Notes: generated by a model not told the origin, from the sequence alone. DNA of 64,000 bases from Actinomyces weissii (GCF_016598775.1 NZ_CP066802.1:620001-684000), one strand, 5' to 3'; counted from the first letter of the stretch, positions 1-8,847 are shown. Made by a program: numbers and translations.

Positions 1-131
1 CCTGCGCCGTCGGCACCTCCTGCGCCGTCGCCAGGAGCCGGTGAGCAAAGGCACAGGGAGTAGCGGGATACCGCGGTTCTCGGGACTGGCCTCCTGCACT
101 AGGCTATGAGAGTTGCGCGCGCCCGAAAGCG
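1..131. other. Window edge and upstream part of the rplN leader
   Basis: No complete gene is visible. Frame 1 stays open from base 1 to a TAG at 61-63 and reads as a Pro/Ala-rich tail, so it could be the C-terminus of an upstream gene cut by the window edge, but the composition alone does not prove this. A possible -10 box TAGGCT lies at 100-105 with only a weak -35 (TTCTCG, 77-82) 17 bases before it. In this gene order the usual upstream neighbour is rpsQ, which is not recognisable here. Confidence 0.25.
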
Positions 132-174
132 CCTGCCAGAGACCTCGCACGTAAGTGTGCCTGTGTCTGGCGGG
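132..174 (+). promoter_or_regulatory. Two-part stem-loop in the rplN leader
   Basis: Bases 132-143 pair with 163-174 (12 positions, one G-G mismatch, one G-T wobble). Above a small internal loop, 146-150 pairs with 155-159 and closes a GTAA tetraloop, which is a GNRA-type loop. The structure ends 112 bases before the rplN start. It looks like a structured 5' leader, possibly a ribosomal-protein autoregulatory element or an attenuator. The function is inferred from structure and position only. Confidence 0.45.
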
Positions 175-286
175 AGTGGTCGGGGCTCTGGCTAGCCCTG
201 TGGCTGCCGGGGGCGCGTGACTGCAGAAGGAACGTTCGGCCAGGCTCGGCACGCCGAGAACCGGCTCGACGACAGGAGAACACTCA

Positions 287-655
287 ATGATCCAGCAGGA
301 GTCGCGACTTAAGGTCGCCGACAACACCGGTGCCAAGGAGATCCTTTGCATCCGTGTGCTCGGCGGCTCTGGTCGGCGCTATGCGGGTATCGGCGACACG
401 ATCGTCGCTACCGTCAAGGACGCCATCCCCGGCGGCAACGTCAAGAAGGGCGACGTCGTCAAGGCGGTCGTCGTGCGCGCCCGCAAGGAGCGCCGTCGTC
501 CCGATGGCTCGTACATCCGCTTCGACGAGAACGCCGCCGTCATCCTCAAGAACGACGGCGAGCCGCGCGGTACCCGTATCTTCGGTCCCGTCGGCCGTGA
601 GCTTCGTGAGAAGAAGTTCATGCGTATCGTCTCGCTCGCCCCGGAGGTGATCTGA
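287..655 (+). CDS. rplN: 50S ribosomal protein L14 (uL14)
   Basis: This is the large-subunit protein uL14, which binds 23S rRNA and contacts the small subunit at bridge B8. The 122 residues match the usual family length exactly, with the typical opening [18 protein letters not shown] and the internal [11 protein letters not shown] and VVVRARKE segments. The ATG is preceded by AGGAGA (274-279) at good spacing. It opens the spc-type block: rplX follows after 4 bases, so the two are almost certainly cotranscribed and probably translationally linked. The long structured leader before it suggests that this gene carries the control point for the downstream operon. Confidence 0.98.
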   Translation: MIQQESRLKVADNTGAKEILCIRVLGGSGRRYAGIGDTIVATVKDAIPGGNVKKGDVVKAVVVRARKERRRPDGSYIRFDENAAVILKNDGEPRGTRIFGPVGRELREKKFMRIVSLAPEVI

Positions 656-659
656 GCTT

Positions 660-1004
660 ATGGCACGCATCAAGAAGGGTGACCAGGTCATCGTCATCGC
701 GGGCAAGGACAAGGGCAAGACCGGCCGTGTCCTGGAGGTCCTCAAGGACGTTGACCGCGTGGTGGTTGAGGGCGTCCAGCGCGTCACCAAGCACACCAAG
801 GTCGGGCAGTCCGCCAACGGCGCCCGCACCGGCGGCATCGAGACCGTCGAGGCCCCGATCCACGCCTCCAACGTCATGCCCATCGACCCCAAGACCAAGA
901 AGCGCACCCGCGTGGGCTTCCGCGTCGAGGAGGGGCAGCGCCCCAACGGCCGCAAGCGCACCGTCCGCGTGCGTTACGCCAAGAAGTCCGGGGAGGACCT
1001 GTGA
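660..1004 (+). CDS. rplX: 50S ribosomal protein L24 (uL24)
   Basis: This is uL24, an early assembly initiator of the 50S subunit that binds 23S rRNA near the tunnel exit. At 114 residues it is of usual actinobacterial length. A KOW-type N-terminus is visible ([20 protein letters not shown], about residues 5-24), and [14 protein letters not shown] lies in the C-terminal part. It starts 5 bases after the rplN stop codon begins and its TGA overlaps the GTG start region of rplE, consistent with one transcript and coupled translation. Confidence 0.97.
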   Translation: MARIKKGDQVIVIAGKDKGKTGRVLEVLKDVDRVVVEGVQRVTKHTKVGQSANGARTGGIETVEAPIHASNVMPIDPKTKKRTRVGFRVEEGQRPNGRKRTVRVRYAKKSGEDL

Positions 1005-1564
1005 CCATGACTGAGAACACCACCCCCCGCCTCAAGGCCAAGTACCAGGACACCATCGCCCCCGCGCTGCGCAAGGAGTTCGGGCACGCCAACGTCATGG
1101 AGATCCCCCGCGTCGTCAAGGTCGTGGTCAACATGGGCGTCGGCGAGGCCGCGCACGACTCCAAGATGATCGAGGGCGCCGTCCGCGACCTGGCGGCGAT
1201 CACCGGCCAGAAGCCGCAGATCACCAAGGCCCGCAAGTCCATCGCCCAGTTCAAGCTGCGTGAAGGCCAGCCCATCGGTGCCCACGTCACCCTGCGTGGT
1301 GCCCGTATGTGGGAGTTCCTGGACCGTCTCATCTCGATCTCGCTTCCCCGCATCCGCGACTTCCGCGGCCTGTCCCCGAAGCAGTTCGACGGCAACGGCA
1401 ACTACACCTTCGGTCTCACGGAGCAGTCCGTGTTCCACGAGATCGACGCCGACTCGATTGACCGCGTCCGCGGTATGGACATCACCGTGGTGACCACGGC
1501 CAAGACCGACGAGGAGGCTCGCTCGCTGCTCAAGCAGCTCGGCTTCCCCTTCAAGGAGAAGTGA
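1001..1564 (+). CDS. rplE: 50S ribosomal protein L5 (uL5)
   Basis: This is uL5, a 5S rRNA-binding protein of the central protuberance. There are 187 residues from the GTG at 1001, which overlaps the rplX stop as GTGA. An in-frame ATG at 1007 would give 185 residues and stands 10 bases after the GGGAGG at 991-996, so the ATG may be the real start. Family segments include [22 protein letters not shown] and [13 protein letters not shown]. rpsN follows after 1 base. Confidence 0.97.
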   Translation: MTMTENTTPRLKAKYQDTIAPALRKEFGHANVMEIPRVVKVVVNMGVGEAAHDSKMIEGAVRDLAAITGQKPQITKARKSIAQFKLREGQPIGAHVTLRGARMWEFLDRLISISLPRIRDFRGLSPKQFDGNGNYTFGLTEQSVFHEIDADSIDRVRGMDITVVTTAKTDEEARSLLKQLGFPFKEK

Positions 1565-1565
1565 C

Positions 1566-1751
1566 ATGGCGAAGACCGCTCTGATCCAGAAGGCCAACCG
1601 CAAGCCGAAGTTCGGCGTCCGCGCCTACACGCGCTGCCAGCGCTGTGGCCGCCCGCACTCGGTGTACCGCAAGTTTGGCCTGTGCCGTATCTGCCTGCGG
1701 GAGATGGCCCTCCGTGGCGAGCTCCCCGGCATCTCGAAGAGCAGCTGGTAA
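1566..1751 (+). CDS. rpsN: 30S ribosomal protein S14, zinc-ribbon type
   Basis: This is uS14 of the short, zinc-binding (type Z) class, 61 residues. Four cysteines (Cys24, Cys27, Cys40, Cys43, in CQRC and CRIC) form the zinc ribbon. Actinobacteria often carry a second, zinc-free S14 under Zur control elsewhere, and none is in this window. It lies 1 base after rplE, and rpsH begins 58 bases after it. Confidence 0.97.
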   Translation: MAKTALIQKANRKPKFGVRAYTRCQRCGRPHSVYRKFGLCRICLREMALRGELPGISKSSW

Positions 1752-1809
1752 GGAACTACGTCGCAGGTCCGCTGAGGAAACCACGACGAGGAAGGGCTGA
1801 GGCCCACTC

Positions 1810-2208
1810 ATGACTATGACAGACCCGATCGCAGACATGCTTACTCGTCTGCGTAACGCAAACCAGGCCTACCACGACACCGTCTCGATGCCTTCGAGCA
1901 AGCTCAAGGTCAACATCGCCAAGATGCTCAAGACCGAGGGCTACATCTCCGGCTTCGAGGTCACTGACGCGGAGGTCGGCAAGACGCTCACCCTGACCCT
2001 CAAGTACGGCTCGAACCGCCGCCGCGCCATCCAGGGCGTGCAGCGTATCTCGAAGCCCGGTCTGCGCGTCTACGCCAAGTCCACCAACCTGCCCAAGGTC
2101 CTCGGCGGCCTGGGAGTGGCGATCCTGTCCACTTCCTCCGGCCTCCTGACCGACAAGCAGGCCGAGTCCAAGGGCGTGGGCGGCGAAGTCCTCGCCTACG
2201 TCTGGTGA
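1810..2208 (+). CDS. rpsH: 30S ribosomal protein S8 (uS8)
   Basis: This is uS8, a primary 16S rRNA-binding protein and, in many bacteria, the translational repressor of the spc operon. It has 132 residues, a normal length, with the N-terminal [18 protein letters not shown] and the C-terminal segment [11 protein letters not shown] typical of the family. The 58-base gap before it could hold a regulatory site, but no clear mimic of the 16S S8 site was found by eye. Confidence 0.97.
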   Translation: MTMTDPIADMLTRLRNANQAYHDTVSMPSSKLKVNIAKMLKTEGYISGFEVTDAEVGKTLTLTLKYGSNRRRAIQGVQRISKPGLRVYAKSTNLPKVLGGLGVAILSTSSGLLTDKQAESKGVGGEVLAYVW

Positions 2209-2229
2209 GATAGGGAACGGAGGAACACC

Positions 2230-2769
2230 ATGTCTCGTATTGGACGGCTTCCCGTTCCGGTTCCCGCCGGAGTGGACGTAACCATCAACGGCAACGACAT
2301 CACCGTCAAGGGCCCCAAGGGCACCCTGAGCCGCACGATCTCCGCCCCCCTGTCGGTCACGCGTCAGGAGGACGGCTCCATCCTGGTGACCCGGCCCGAC
2401 GACGAGCGCGAGTCCCGCTCGCTGCACGGCCTGTCCCGCACCCTGATCAACAACATGGTCATCGGTGTGACTGAGGGCTACACCAAGCGCCTGGAGATCG
2501 TCGGCACCGGTTACCGTGCGCAGCAGAAGGGCACCGGCATCGAGCTGTCCCTCGGCTTCTCGCACACCGTCGTCGTCGAGGCCCCCGAGGGCATCACCCT
2601 GAAGGTGGACGGCAACCTGAAGATCGACGTCTCCGGCATCTCCAAGGAGCAGGTCGGCGAGGTCGCCGCGAACATCCGCAAGATCCGTCCGCCGGAGCCC
2701 TACAAGGGCAAGGGCGTGCGCTACGCCGGCGAGAACGTGCGCCGCAAGGTCGGAAAGGCTGGTAAGTGA
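2230..2769 (+). CDS. rplF: 50S ribosomal protein L6 (uL6)
   Basis: This is uL6, which binds the 23S sarcin-ricin region near the GTPase centre. It has 179 residues, the usual length, with [17 protein letters not shown] at the start and the C-terminal signature [14 protein letters not shown] segment ([15 protein letters not shown]). AACGGAGG precedes the ATG. Its TGA overlaps the GTG start candidate of rplR, so translation is probably coupled. Confidence 0.97.
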   Translation: MSRIGRLPVPVPAGVDVTINGNDITVKGPKGTLSRTISAPLSVTRQEDGSILVTRPDDERESRSLHGLSRTLINNMVIGVTEGYTKRLEIVGTGYRAQQKGTGIELSLGFSHTVVVEAPEGITLKVDGNLKIDVSGISKEQVGEVAANIRKIRPPEPYKGKGVRYAGENVRRKVGKAGK

Positions 2770-3146
2770 CCATGGCTTACTCGATCAAGAGGGGCAAGTC
2801 CAAGGCTATTGCCCGCAAGATCCGGCACCAGCGTGTGCGCAAGCACGTCAACGGCACCCCAGAGCGTCCCCGCCTGGTCGTCTTCCGCTCCAACCGCCAC
2901 ATGGTTGCGCAGGTTATCGACGACACGGTTGGCCACACCCTGTGCGCCGCCTCCACCCTGGAGGCTGCGGCCAAGGGCGTTGAGGGCCACAAGGTGGGCG
3001 CGGCACGCAAGGTCGGCGAGCTGATCGCTGAGCGCGCCAAGGCCCTGGGCATCGAGGCGGTCGTCTTTGACCGCGGCGGTAACAAGTACCACGGCCGTGT
3101 GGCGGCTGTGGCTGAAGGCGCCCGCGAGGGCGGGCTCGCTCTGTGA
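2766..3146 (+). CDS. rplR: 50S ribosomal protein L18 (uL18)
   Basis: This is uL18, a 5S rRNA-binding protein of the central protuberance. There are 126 residues from the GTG at 2766, which overlaps the rplF stop. The ATG at 2772 gives 124 residues and is equally plausible, the same arrangement as at rplE. The central [18 protein letters not shown] and terminal [14 protein letters not shown] segments identify it. rpsE follows after 34 bases with GAGGAG before its ATG. Confidence 0.97.
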   Translation: MTMAYSIKRGKSKAIARKIRHQRVRKHVNGTPERPRLVVFRSNRHMVAQVIDDTVGHTLCAASTLEAAAKGVEGHKVGAARKVGELIAERAKALGIEAVVFDRGGNKYHGRVAAVAEGAREGGLAL

Positions 3147-3180
3147 GCCCTGAGACGACGAGAGAACAGAGGAGAATCTG

Positions 3181-3885
3181 ATGGCTGCAGAGCAGCGAAA
3201 CAGGTCCGCGTCGTCCACCGACTCGGCCACCAGCAACGAGCGCGGCGAGGGCCGTGGTCGTCGCGACCGCAACAACGACCGTCGGGACCGCAGCAACGGC
3301 CGCGACAGCAAGGACCAGTACATCGAGCGCGTGGTGACCATCAACCGCGTCTCCAAGGTGGTCAAGGGTGGACGTCGCTTCACCTTCACCGCGCTGGTCG
3401 TCGTCGGTGACGGCGAGGGCACCGTGGGTGTCGGCTACGGCAAGGCCAAGGAGGTCCCCTCCGCCATCGCCAAGGCCGTGGAGTTCGCCAAGAAGAACTT
3501 CTTCCACGTCCCGATGATCCGTCGCACCATCCCGCACGTGATCCAGGGCGAGGACTCCGCCGGAGTCGTCCTCCTGCGTCCCGCCTCGCCCGGTACCGGT
3601 GTTATCGCCGGTGGTCCGGTGCGCGCCGTCATGGATGCCGCTGGTATCCACGACATCCTGTCCAAGTCGCTCGGCTCCTCGAACGCGATCAACATCGTGC
3701 ACGCCACGATCGCCGCGCTTCGTAAGCTCGAGCAGCCCGAGGCTGTCGCCGCGCGTCGTGGCCTGCCGCTTGAGGACATCGCCCCGCAGTCTCTGCTGCG
3801 TGCGCGTGCCGAGGGCGAGGCCGAGAAGCGCGCCGCCGCCGAGAAGAAGGAGGCCGAGCTGGCCGCCGAAGGAGTGGGTGAGTGA
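3181..3885 (+). CDS. rpsE: 30S ribosomal protein S5 (uS5)
   Basis: This is uS5, a small-subunit fidelity protein. At 234 residues it is longer than the E. coli protein because of an N-terminal Arg/Asn/Asp-rich low-complexity tail (about residues 1-40) and a C-terminal Glu/Ala/Lys-rich tail, both common in actinobacteria. The double-stranded-RNA-binding-like S5 core begins near residue 43 ([18 protein letters not shown]) and GYGKAKEVP is intact. Its TGA overlaps the rpmD ATG as ATGA. Confidence 0.97.
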   Translation: MAAEQRNRSASSTDSATSNERGEGRGRRDRNNDRRDRSNGRDSKDQYIERVVTINRVSKVVKGGRRFTFTALVVVGDGEGTVGVGYGKAKEVPSAIAKAVEFAKKNFFHVPMIRRTIPHVIQGEDSAGVVLLRPASPGTGVIAGGPVRAVMDAAGIHDILSKSLGSSNAINIVHATIAALRKLEQPEAVAARRGLPLEDIAPQSLLRARAEGEAEKRAAAEKKEAELAAEGVGE

Positions 3886-4079
3886 TGGCAGAGTCCAAGC
3901 CCAAGCAGCTGAAGGTCACGCAGGTCCGTTCTGGTATCGGGGGCACCCACAACCAGCGCGCCACCCTGAAGACCCTCGGCCTGCGCAAGATCCGCCAGTC
4001 CGTCGTCCGCGAGGACTCGCCCACCCTGCAGGGCCAGATTCGCACGGTGGCGCACCTCGTGACCGTTGAGGAGGTCTGA
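3885..4079 (+). CDS. rpmD: 50S ribosomal protein L30 (uL30)
   Basis: This is uL30, a small 23S rRNA-binding protein. It has 64 residues from the ATG at 3885, which overlaps the rpsE stop by one base. An in-frame GTG at 3882 adds one residue and is less likely. The segment [20 protein letters not shown] is the family signature. The next ATG (rplO) begins 1 base after the stop. Confidence 0.96.
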   Translation: MAESKPKQLKVTQVRSGIGGTHNQRATLKTLGLRKIRQSVVREDSPTLQGQIRTVAHLVTVEEV

Positions 4080-4080
4080 G

Positions 4081-4554
4081 ATGGCTGAGACCAAGAAGAC
4101 GGAGGAGACGACCCGCGTCGTCAAGCTCCACCACCTGCGCCCGGCCCCTGGCGCCAAGAAGGCCAAGACCCGCGTGGGTCGTGGTGAGGGCTCCAAGGGC
4201 AAGACCGCGGGCCGCGGCACCAAGGGCACCAAGGCCCGGTACCAGGTGAAGGCGGGCTTTGAGGGCGGCCAGATGCCGCTGCACATGCGCCTGCCCAAGC
4301 TGCGTGGCTTCCGCAACCCCAACCGGGTGGAGTTCCAGCCGGTGAACGTGGGCCGGATCGCCGAGCTGTTCCCCAAGGGCGGCAAGGTCACGGTTGAGGA
4401 CCTGGTTGCCAAGGGGGCCGTGCGTGACGGCCACCTGGTCAAGGTGCTGGGCACCGGTGACGTGAAGGTCAAGCTGGAGATCGTCGCCGACGCCTGGTCC
4501 GGCTCCGCCAAGGAGAAGGTCGAGGCTGCCGGAGGCTCCATCTCCGCTCGCTGA
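4081..4554 (+). CDS. rplO: 50S ribosomal protein L15 (uL15)
   Basis: This is uL15, a 23S rRNA-binding assembly protein, 157 residues from the ATG at 4081. A frame-compatible TTG upstream overlaps the end of rpmD, but GAGGAGG sits just before the ATG and supports 4081. The Gly/Arg-rich [18 protein letters not shown] stretch and the [18 protein letters not shown] segment identify it. It ends the first ribosomal block: a strong hairpin follows at 4592. Confidence 0.97.
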   Translation: MAETKKTEETTRVVKLHHLRPAPGAKKAKTRVGRGEGSKGKTAGRGTKGTKARYQVKAGFEGGQMPLHMRLPKLRGFRNPNRVEFQPVNVGRIAELFPKGGKVTVEDLVAKGAVRDGHLVKVLGTGDVKVKLEIVADAWSGSAKEKVEAAGGSISAR

Positions 4555-4591
4555 GCGCGCTAGCGACGCCGTCGCGCGTTGCAAGCTGGTA

Positions 4592-4633
4592 ACGGACCCC
4601 GCCACGGGAGGCGATCCCGCTGGCGGGGTCCGT
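4592..4633 (+). terminator. Hairpin terminator after rplO
   Basis: Bases 4592-4604 pair perfectly with 4621-4633 (13 bp), and the stem continues as 4605-4609 with 4615-4619 across a one-base bulge. No T-run follows, as is usual in high-GC actinobacteria. It closes the rplN-rplO block before secY. Confidence 0.7.
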
Positions 4634-4690
4634 GGCGTTCGTACCTCGCCTCCTGCGTAGCTCCCAGGCGGCCTTCGGTCCTCTCTTAGG

Positions 4691-4783
4691 CCCCCCTTAC
4701 CGGTCTCGTGAGCCATATGTCCCGGTCTCGTGGTATCGATGTCCCGGTCTCGCGAGACCGGGACATCGATACCACGAGACCGG
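4691..4783. repeat. Palindromic intergenic repeat, copy 1 (62-bp perfect palindrome)
   Basis: Bases 4722-4752 and 4753-4783 are exact reverse complements (31-bp arms, no spacer). Each arm contains two CCGGTCTCG blocks around TATCGATGTC. Bases 4691-4721 add CTTACC-GGTCTCGTGAGCCATATG, the flank seen in the other copies of this family (13,847, 16,709, 45,647 and 45,942). It lies between the rplO terminator and secY. Confidence 0.85.
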
Positions 4784-4918
4784 TGCCGTCGTCGGGCGGG
4801 TTATTCAGGGGCGCGCAGGCAAGGTAGTGTTACTGCGGCGCTACGTGCGCCTTGGCCCGCCTGCCGCAAGCACCGCATGCGGCAGGGACATCATCATCCG
4901 CACACCACAGGAGTCCGA
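4784..4918 (+). promoter_or_regulatory. secY leader
   Basis: No gene is present. TAGTGT at 4825-4830 is a possible -10 box with TTATTC (4801-4806) as a weak -35 18 bases upstream. A small hairpin pairs 4861-4868 with 4878-4885 ahead of the AGGAG (4909-4913) that serves secY. Because a terminator and a palindrome lie just upstream, secY is likely to have its own promoter here. That is inferred. Confidence 0.35.
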
Positions 4919-6211
4919 GTGCTCAGCGCGTTCGTGCAGGCGTTCAAGACGCCCGACCTGAGGAAGAAACTCCTCTTCACCCTAGGCATCATGGGACTGT
5001 TCCGGCTCGGCTCGGTCGTGCCGACCCCCGGCGTCTCGCTGAAGAACGTCAACACCTGTCTGGGTGAGGCGCAGGACGCTGGCCTGGTGAACCTGATCAA
5101 CATCTTCTCCGGTGGCGCCCTGCTCCAGCTGAGCGTCTTCGCGCTGGGCATCATGCCGTACATCACGGCGTCGATCATCATCCAGCTGCTGCGCGTGGTG
5201 ATCCCCCGCTTCGAGGAGCTGCACAAGGAGGGCCAGGCCGGGACGGCCAAGCTCACCGAGTACACCCGCTACCTGACCATTGCGCTGGGTCTGCTGCAGT
5301 CCTCCACGATCGTGGCCACCGCCGCCGACAACCGTCTCTTCGGCGACTGCGCGGTGCCCGTGATCCCCAACGCCTCCCCCCTGAACCTGGCGCTCATGAT
5401 CATCACCATGACGGCGGGCACCGGCCTGATCATGTGGCTGGGTGAGCTCATCACCGAGCGCGGCATCGGCAACGGCATGTCCCTGCTGATCTTCACCTCG
5501 ATCATCGCCCAGTTCCCCTCCAACATGATCTCCATCGCGGCGGGCAGCGGCGGCGTCAGCAAGTTCCTGGTGGTAGTGGCGGTGGTCCTGGTGGCCACGC
5601 TGGCCGTGGTCTACGTCGAGCAGGCCACCCGGCGCATACCGGTCCAGTACGCCAAGCGCATGATCGGTCGGCGGCAGTTCGGTGGCTCCACCACCTACAT
5701 CCCGATCAAGATCAACACCGCGGGCGTTATCCCGGTGATCTTCGCCTCCTCGATCCTGGCGCTGCCCCAGCTGATCGCCCAGTTCGCCGACCGGCCCCAC
5801 GGCTGGACCAACTGGATCGCCAACAACCTGCAGCAGACCGACACCGTCTACCTGGTGGCCTACGCCGTCCTGATCCTGTTCTTCGCCTTCTTCTACACGG
5901 CTATCACCTTCGACCCGGAGGAGATCGCGGACAACATGAAGAAGTACGGCGGGTTCATCCCGGGCATCCGGGCCGGTGAGCCCACGGTCAAGTACCTGAG
6001 CTACGTCATCAACCGTGTCACCGCAGCGGGCTCGGTCTACCTGCTGGTGCTGGCCATGATCCCGACCCTGGCAGTTATCTGGCTCGGCCTGTCACAGGCG
6101 CTGCCCTTTGGTGGTACCACTATCCTGATCATGGTCGGCGTGGGCCTGCAGACCGTCAAGGAGATCAACTCCCAGCTGCAGCAGCGCCACTACGAAGGGT
6201 TCTTGTCATGA
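4919..6211 (+). CDS. secY: Preprotein translocase subunit SecY
   Basis: This is the channel-forming subunit of the SecYEG translocase in the inner membrane. It has 430 residues from the GTG at 4919, which is 5 bases after AGGAG. The frame is open further upstream into the palindrome, but that part is not SecY-like. Ten hydrophobic segments are apparent. The opening FKTPDLRKKLLFTLGIMGLFRLG is trimmed here to its pattern FKTPDLRKK, and TERGIGNGMSLLIF and ITFDPEEIADNMKKYGGFIP are the conserved cytosolic-loop motifs. The stop overlaps adk as ATGA. Confidence 0.97.
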   Translation: MLSAFVQAFKTPDLRKKLLFTLGIMGLFRLGSVVPTPGVSLKNVNTCLGEAQDAGLVNLINIFSGGALLQLSVFALGIMPYITASIIIQLLRVVIPRFEELHKEGQAGTAKLTEYTRYLTIALGLLQSSTIVATAADNRLFGDCAVPVIPNASPLNLALMIITMTAGTGLIMWLGELITERGIGNGMSLLIFTSIIAQFPSNMISIAAGSGGVSKFLVVVAVVLVATLAVVYVEQATRRIPVQYAKRMIGRRQFGGSTTYIPIKINTAGVIPVIFASSILALPQLIAQFADRPHGWTNWIANNLQQTDTVYLVAYAVLILFFAFFYTAITFDPEEIADNMKKYGGFIPGIRAGEPTVKYLSYVINRVTAAGSVYLLVLAMIPTLAVIWLGLSQALPFGGTTILIMVGVGLQTVKEINSQLQQRHYEGFLS

Positions 6212-6792
6212 GCGCACGCATGGTCCTACTCGGTCCCCCCGGAGCCGGAAAGGGCACCCAGGCCGCCCGCATCTCGCAGCGCCTGGGGATCCCCGCCATC
6301 TCCACCGGAGACATCTTCCGTGCCAACGTCGCCGGGGCCACGCCCCTGGGCGTGCAGGCAAAGGCGTACATGGACAAGGGGGAGTACGTCCCCGACTCCG
6401 TCACCAACGCCATGGTCAAGGACCGCCTCTCCCAGGAGGACGCCGCCCAGGGGTTCCTGCTGGACGGCTACCCGCGCACGGAGGCGCAGGTGCATGAGCT
6501 GGACAAGATGCTCGCCGCCGCTGGCCTGAAGCTGGACGTGGTACTGGAGATCACCGCCGACGCCGAGGTGGTGGTGCAGCGCCTGCTCAAGCGCGCCACC
6601 GAGCAGAACCGTGCCGACGACACCGAGCCGGTGATCCGCCGCCGCCTGCAGGTCTACGCCGAGCAGACCGAGCCGCTGGCCGCCCTCTACCAGGACAAGG
6701 GGCTGCTGGTGCGGGTGGACGGCATCGGTGAGATCGACGAGGTCACTGAGCGCATAATGGCCGCCCTGGCGCAGGCGGGCCTGAGCGCCTGA
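6208..6792 (+). CDS. adk: Adenylate kinase
   Basis: This enzyme interconverts ATP + AMP and 2 ADP in the cytoplasm. It has 194 residues, the short form that lacks the zinc-type LID insertion. The P-loop GPPGAGKGT is at residues 9-17, the AMP-site segment ISTGDIFRANV follows, and the DGYPRTEAQ motif is near residue 86. The ATG overlaps the secY stop by 4 bases, the classic secY-adk-map order. A terminator-like hairpin follows the gene. Confidence 0.97.
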   Translation: MSARMVLLGPPGAGKGTQAARISQRLGIPAISTGDIFRANVAGATPLGVQAKAYMDKGEYVPDSVTNAMVKDRLSQEDAAQGFLLDGYPRTEAQVHELDKMLAAAGLKLDVVLEITADAEVVVQRLLKRATEQNRADDTEPVIRRRLQVYAEQTEPLAALYQDKGLLVRVDGIGEIDEVTERIMAALAQAGLSA

Positions 6793-6799
6793 GCCGGAG

Positions 6800-6835
6800 G
6801 ATGGCGGGTCGTTCCAGCACGGACGGCCCGCCATC
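6800..6835 (+). terminator. Terminator-like hairpin after adk
   Basis: Bases 6800-6808 (GATGGCGGG) pair with 6827-6835, and the stem extends inward through a wobble and a bulge to a 5-base loop. It may attenuate or end secY-adk transcription. The remaining 240 bases to map hold no recognisable gene. Confidence 0.45.
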
Positions 6836-7072
6836 GTCATTCGGGGCCGGGGCGCTGAGGCTGGCGGGGCGGCTCGCTCTGGAGGCACAGACGGCGCAGG
6901 CGCGTCCGGCACAGGCTCCCAGGGAGCGGCGACGGCGCAGGTCGGGCAGCGAGACAGACGCACAGAGCAGACGGTGCACCAGGCGCCGGTGCCGCAGGCG
7001 CGCAGGGCCGAGGGCAGGCACAGACGACGGCGCGTCCGCCGTCGAGACGGCTAGCAGACAGAGAGGAACACA

Positions 7073-7951
7073 GTGCTGGGACGGGAGCAGATCCAGATCA
7101 AGACCCCGGAGCAGGTGCGCAGGATGCGCCAGGCGGGGCTGGTGGTGGCTGAGGTGCACAAGGCCCTGCGGGAGGCGGTGACGGCAGGCGTGACCACCGC
7201 CGAGCTGGACGCCGTCAGCTCGCGTACGATCGCCGCCGCCGGGGCCAGGTCGAACTTCCTGGGCTACTACGACTACCCGGCCACCGTGTGCGTCTCGGTC
7301 AACGAGGAGGTGGTGCACGGCATCCCCGGCGCGCGGGTGCTTGAGGACGGCGACCTGGTGACCTTTGACTGCGGCGCCTACCTGACCGACCCGGACGGCA
7401 CCCAGTGGCACGGCGACGCCGCCTTCACCACCGTGGTGGGGGGCCGCTACGCCTCAGAGACCGACCGGGTGCTGGACACGGCCACGCGCGCGGCCCTGTG
7501 GGACGCGATCGCCGCGATCGCCCGCGCCGTGAGCGGTGAGGCCAAGGGGCGTGCCGCCTGCCTGAACGTGGTGGGCGACGCCGTGGAGGCCCGCGTGGAG
7601 CGGGTGGCCCAGGAGGAGGGCGTGGAGCTGGGCGTCCTGGAGGACTACGTGGGCCACGGGATCGGCACGGCCATGCACATGCCGCCGGACGTGCTGAACT
7701 ACTCGGTCAAGCGCAGGGGGCCCCGGCTGCGGCCCGGGATGGTGCTGGCGGTGGAGCCTATGCTCACGGCGGGCTCCGCGCAGGTCAGGGAGCTCGACGA
7801 CGGCTGGACGGTGGTCACGGCTGACGGCTCGCGGGCGGCCCAGTGGGAGCACACGGTGGCAGTGGTTCCCGGCGGGGTGTGGGTGCTGACGGCGCCTGAC
7901 GGCGGCGTGGAGGGGCTGGCGCCTTACGGGATCAGGCCCAGGCCCCTGTGA
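7073..7951 (+). CDS. map: Methionine aminopeptidase, type I
   Basis: This enzyme removes the N-terminal methionine from nascent proteins. It has 292 residues from the GTG at 7073, with GAGAGGAA upstream. The metal ligands are visible in order: Asp in TFDCGAY, Asp in HGDAAFTTVV, His in YVGHGIGTAMH, Glu in LAVEPML, and Glu in WEHTVAV. The C-terminus carries about 30 extra residues (LTAPDGGVEGLAPYG) beyond the catalytic fold. The next gene downstream is not infA but a secreted-protein cassette. Confidence 0.96.
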   Translation: MLGREQIQIKTPEQVRRMRQAGLVVAEVHKALREAVTAGVTTAELDAVSSRTIAAAGARSNFLGYYDYPATVCVSVNEEVVHGIPGARVLEDGDLVTFDCGAYLTDPDGTQWHGDAAFTTVVGGRYASETDRVLDTATRAALWDAIAAIARAVSGEAKGRAACLNVVGDAVEARVERVAQEEGVELGVLEDYVGHGIGTAMHMPPDVLNYSVKRRGPRLRPGMVLAVEPMLTAGSAQVRELDDGWTVVTADGSRAAQWEHTVAVVPGGVWVLTAPDGGVEGLAPYGIRPRPL

Positions 7952-8100
7952 GGGGCTGGCCCGGTTGGCTGGCCCGGTTGGCTGAGCTGCTGCCGGAGGG
8001 CTGTGGCCGGCTCTGGCGGGGTGGGGGTGGTGCGGGCGGGTCAGCAGCGGCCTAAGGGCAAGGTATGCGGGTTTAGCCGGGTGTTAAGACCGGGTTCCGC

Positions 8101-8130
8101 TTGTGTATCGGAACGGTTGCAGGGTAGGTT
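8101..8130 (+). promoter_or_regulatory. Possible promoter of the TasA-like gene
   Basis: TTGTGT (8101-8106) and TAGGTT (8125-8130) are separated by 18 bases. The transcript would have a leader of about 60 bases containing the AAGGAGG at 8185-8191 that serves the gene at 8197. Inferred by eye. Confidence 0.4.
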
Positions 8131-8196
8131 GAGCCCGGTGAACGTCGGTGAGCGTTCCAGCCCCATTCCCATTAGTAGGTCGCAAGGAGGCAACCT

Positions 8197-8847
8197 ATGT
8201 CCCGTACTTCCCGCGCTCTGATCGCTGGTGGTGCCGCGCTGGCGCTGCTCGCTGGTTCCGGCGCTACCTTTGCCCGCTGGTACGACGAGAAGACCGTGAC
8301 TGACGCCTCGGTCACCACCGGTACCCTGAAGATCGTCGACACCGATGTCAAGGACAAGTGGCTTATCAACGCGCCGGAGGAAGGTACCGAGGCTGACCCA
8401 ACCAAGGAGTTTGACCCGGCAACTGAGACTATCGTTCCTGGTGACGTCGTCTCTTTCACCAAGAAGATCAAGCTCGACGTTAAGGGTAAGAACCTTCGTG
8501 CCGAGTTTGCTGTCAGCGCCCCGGCGAGCGCGTCTCCAGCTATCGGCAAGATCAAGTCGGAGATCACCAACATCGATTGTGTTCGTGCGGACGGTGTTGG
8601 CAGTGTTAACCAGGGACAGATCACGGAAGCTGACGACGGTGCTACCTGCACCGTCAAGGTTGAGCTCATCTACCCGGTAGGACCCCACGACAACACGGGT
8701 TCCGCCATCCCGAACGGTATGGGTGACGGTACGCACACGGACTGGAGCAAGGCGGACGCCGAGATGGGGAAGGGGATCTCCGTGGCGGGATACGCCCTGG
8801 TGCTCGAGCAGCAGGCACGTCCGGCGGACCCCGCGCCGGCTCCCTGA
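8197..8847 (+). CDS. TasA/camelysin-like secreted protein with SipW-type signal peptide
   Basis: A 216-residue exported protein. The N-terminus SRTSRALIAGGAALALLAGSG followed by ATFARWYDEKTVTDASVTTG is the alternate-type signal peptide found on TasA/camelysin-family fibre proteins, which is cut by SipW-type peptidases. The mature part is acidic, rich in beta-type sequence, and has two cysteines (in NIDCVRAD and GATCTVKV) that could form a disulfide. It ends in a short Pro/Ala tail. A good ribosome site AAGGAGG precedes the ATG. The neighbouring SipW-like peptidase at 9059 is the probable processing enzyme. A role as surface fibre or matrix protein is inferred from the family. Its GC content and Lys/Asp codon use look more relaxed than those of the ribosomal genes around it. 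Confidence 0.75.
   Translation: MSRTSRALIAGGAALALLAGSGATFARWYDEKTVTDASVTTGTLKIVDTDVKDKWLINAPEEGTEADPTKEFDPATETIVPGDVVSFTKKIKLDVKGKNLRAEFAVSAPASASPAIGKIKSEITNIDCVRADGVGSVNQGQITEADDGATCTVKVELIYPVGPHDNTGSAIPNGMGDGTHTDWSKADAEMGKGISVAGYALVLEQQARPADPAPAP

Noticed and set aside
3435..4541. 368-residue minus-strand open frame over rpsE-rpmD-rplO
   Set aside because: Antisense to three conserved ribosomal genes. Typical high-GC shadow.
8003..8221. 72-residue open frame before the TasA-like gene
   Set aside because: It overlaps the promoter and the ribosome site of the well-supported gene at 8,197 and has no recognisable content.
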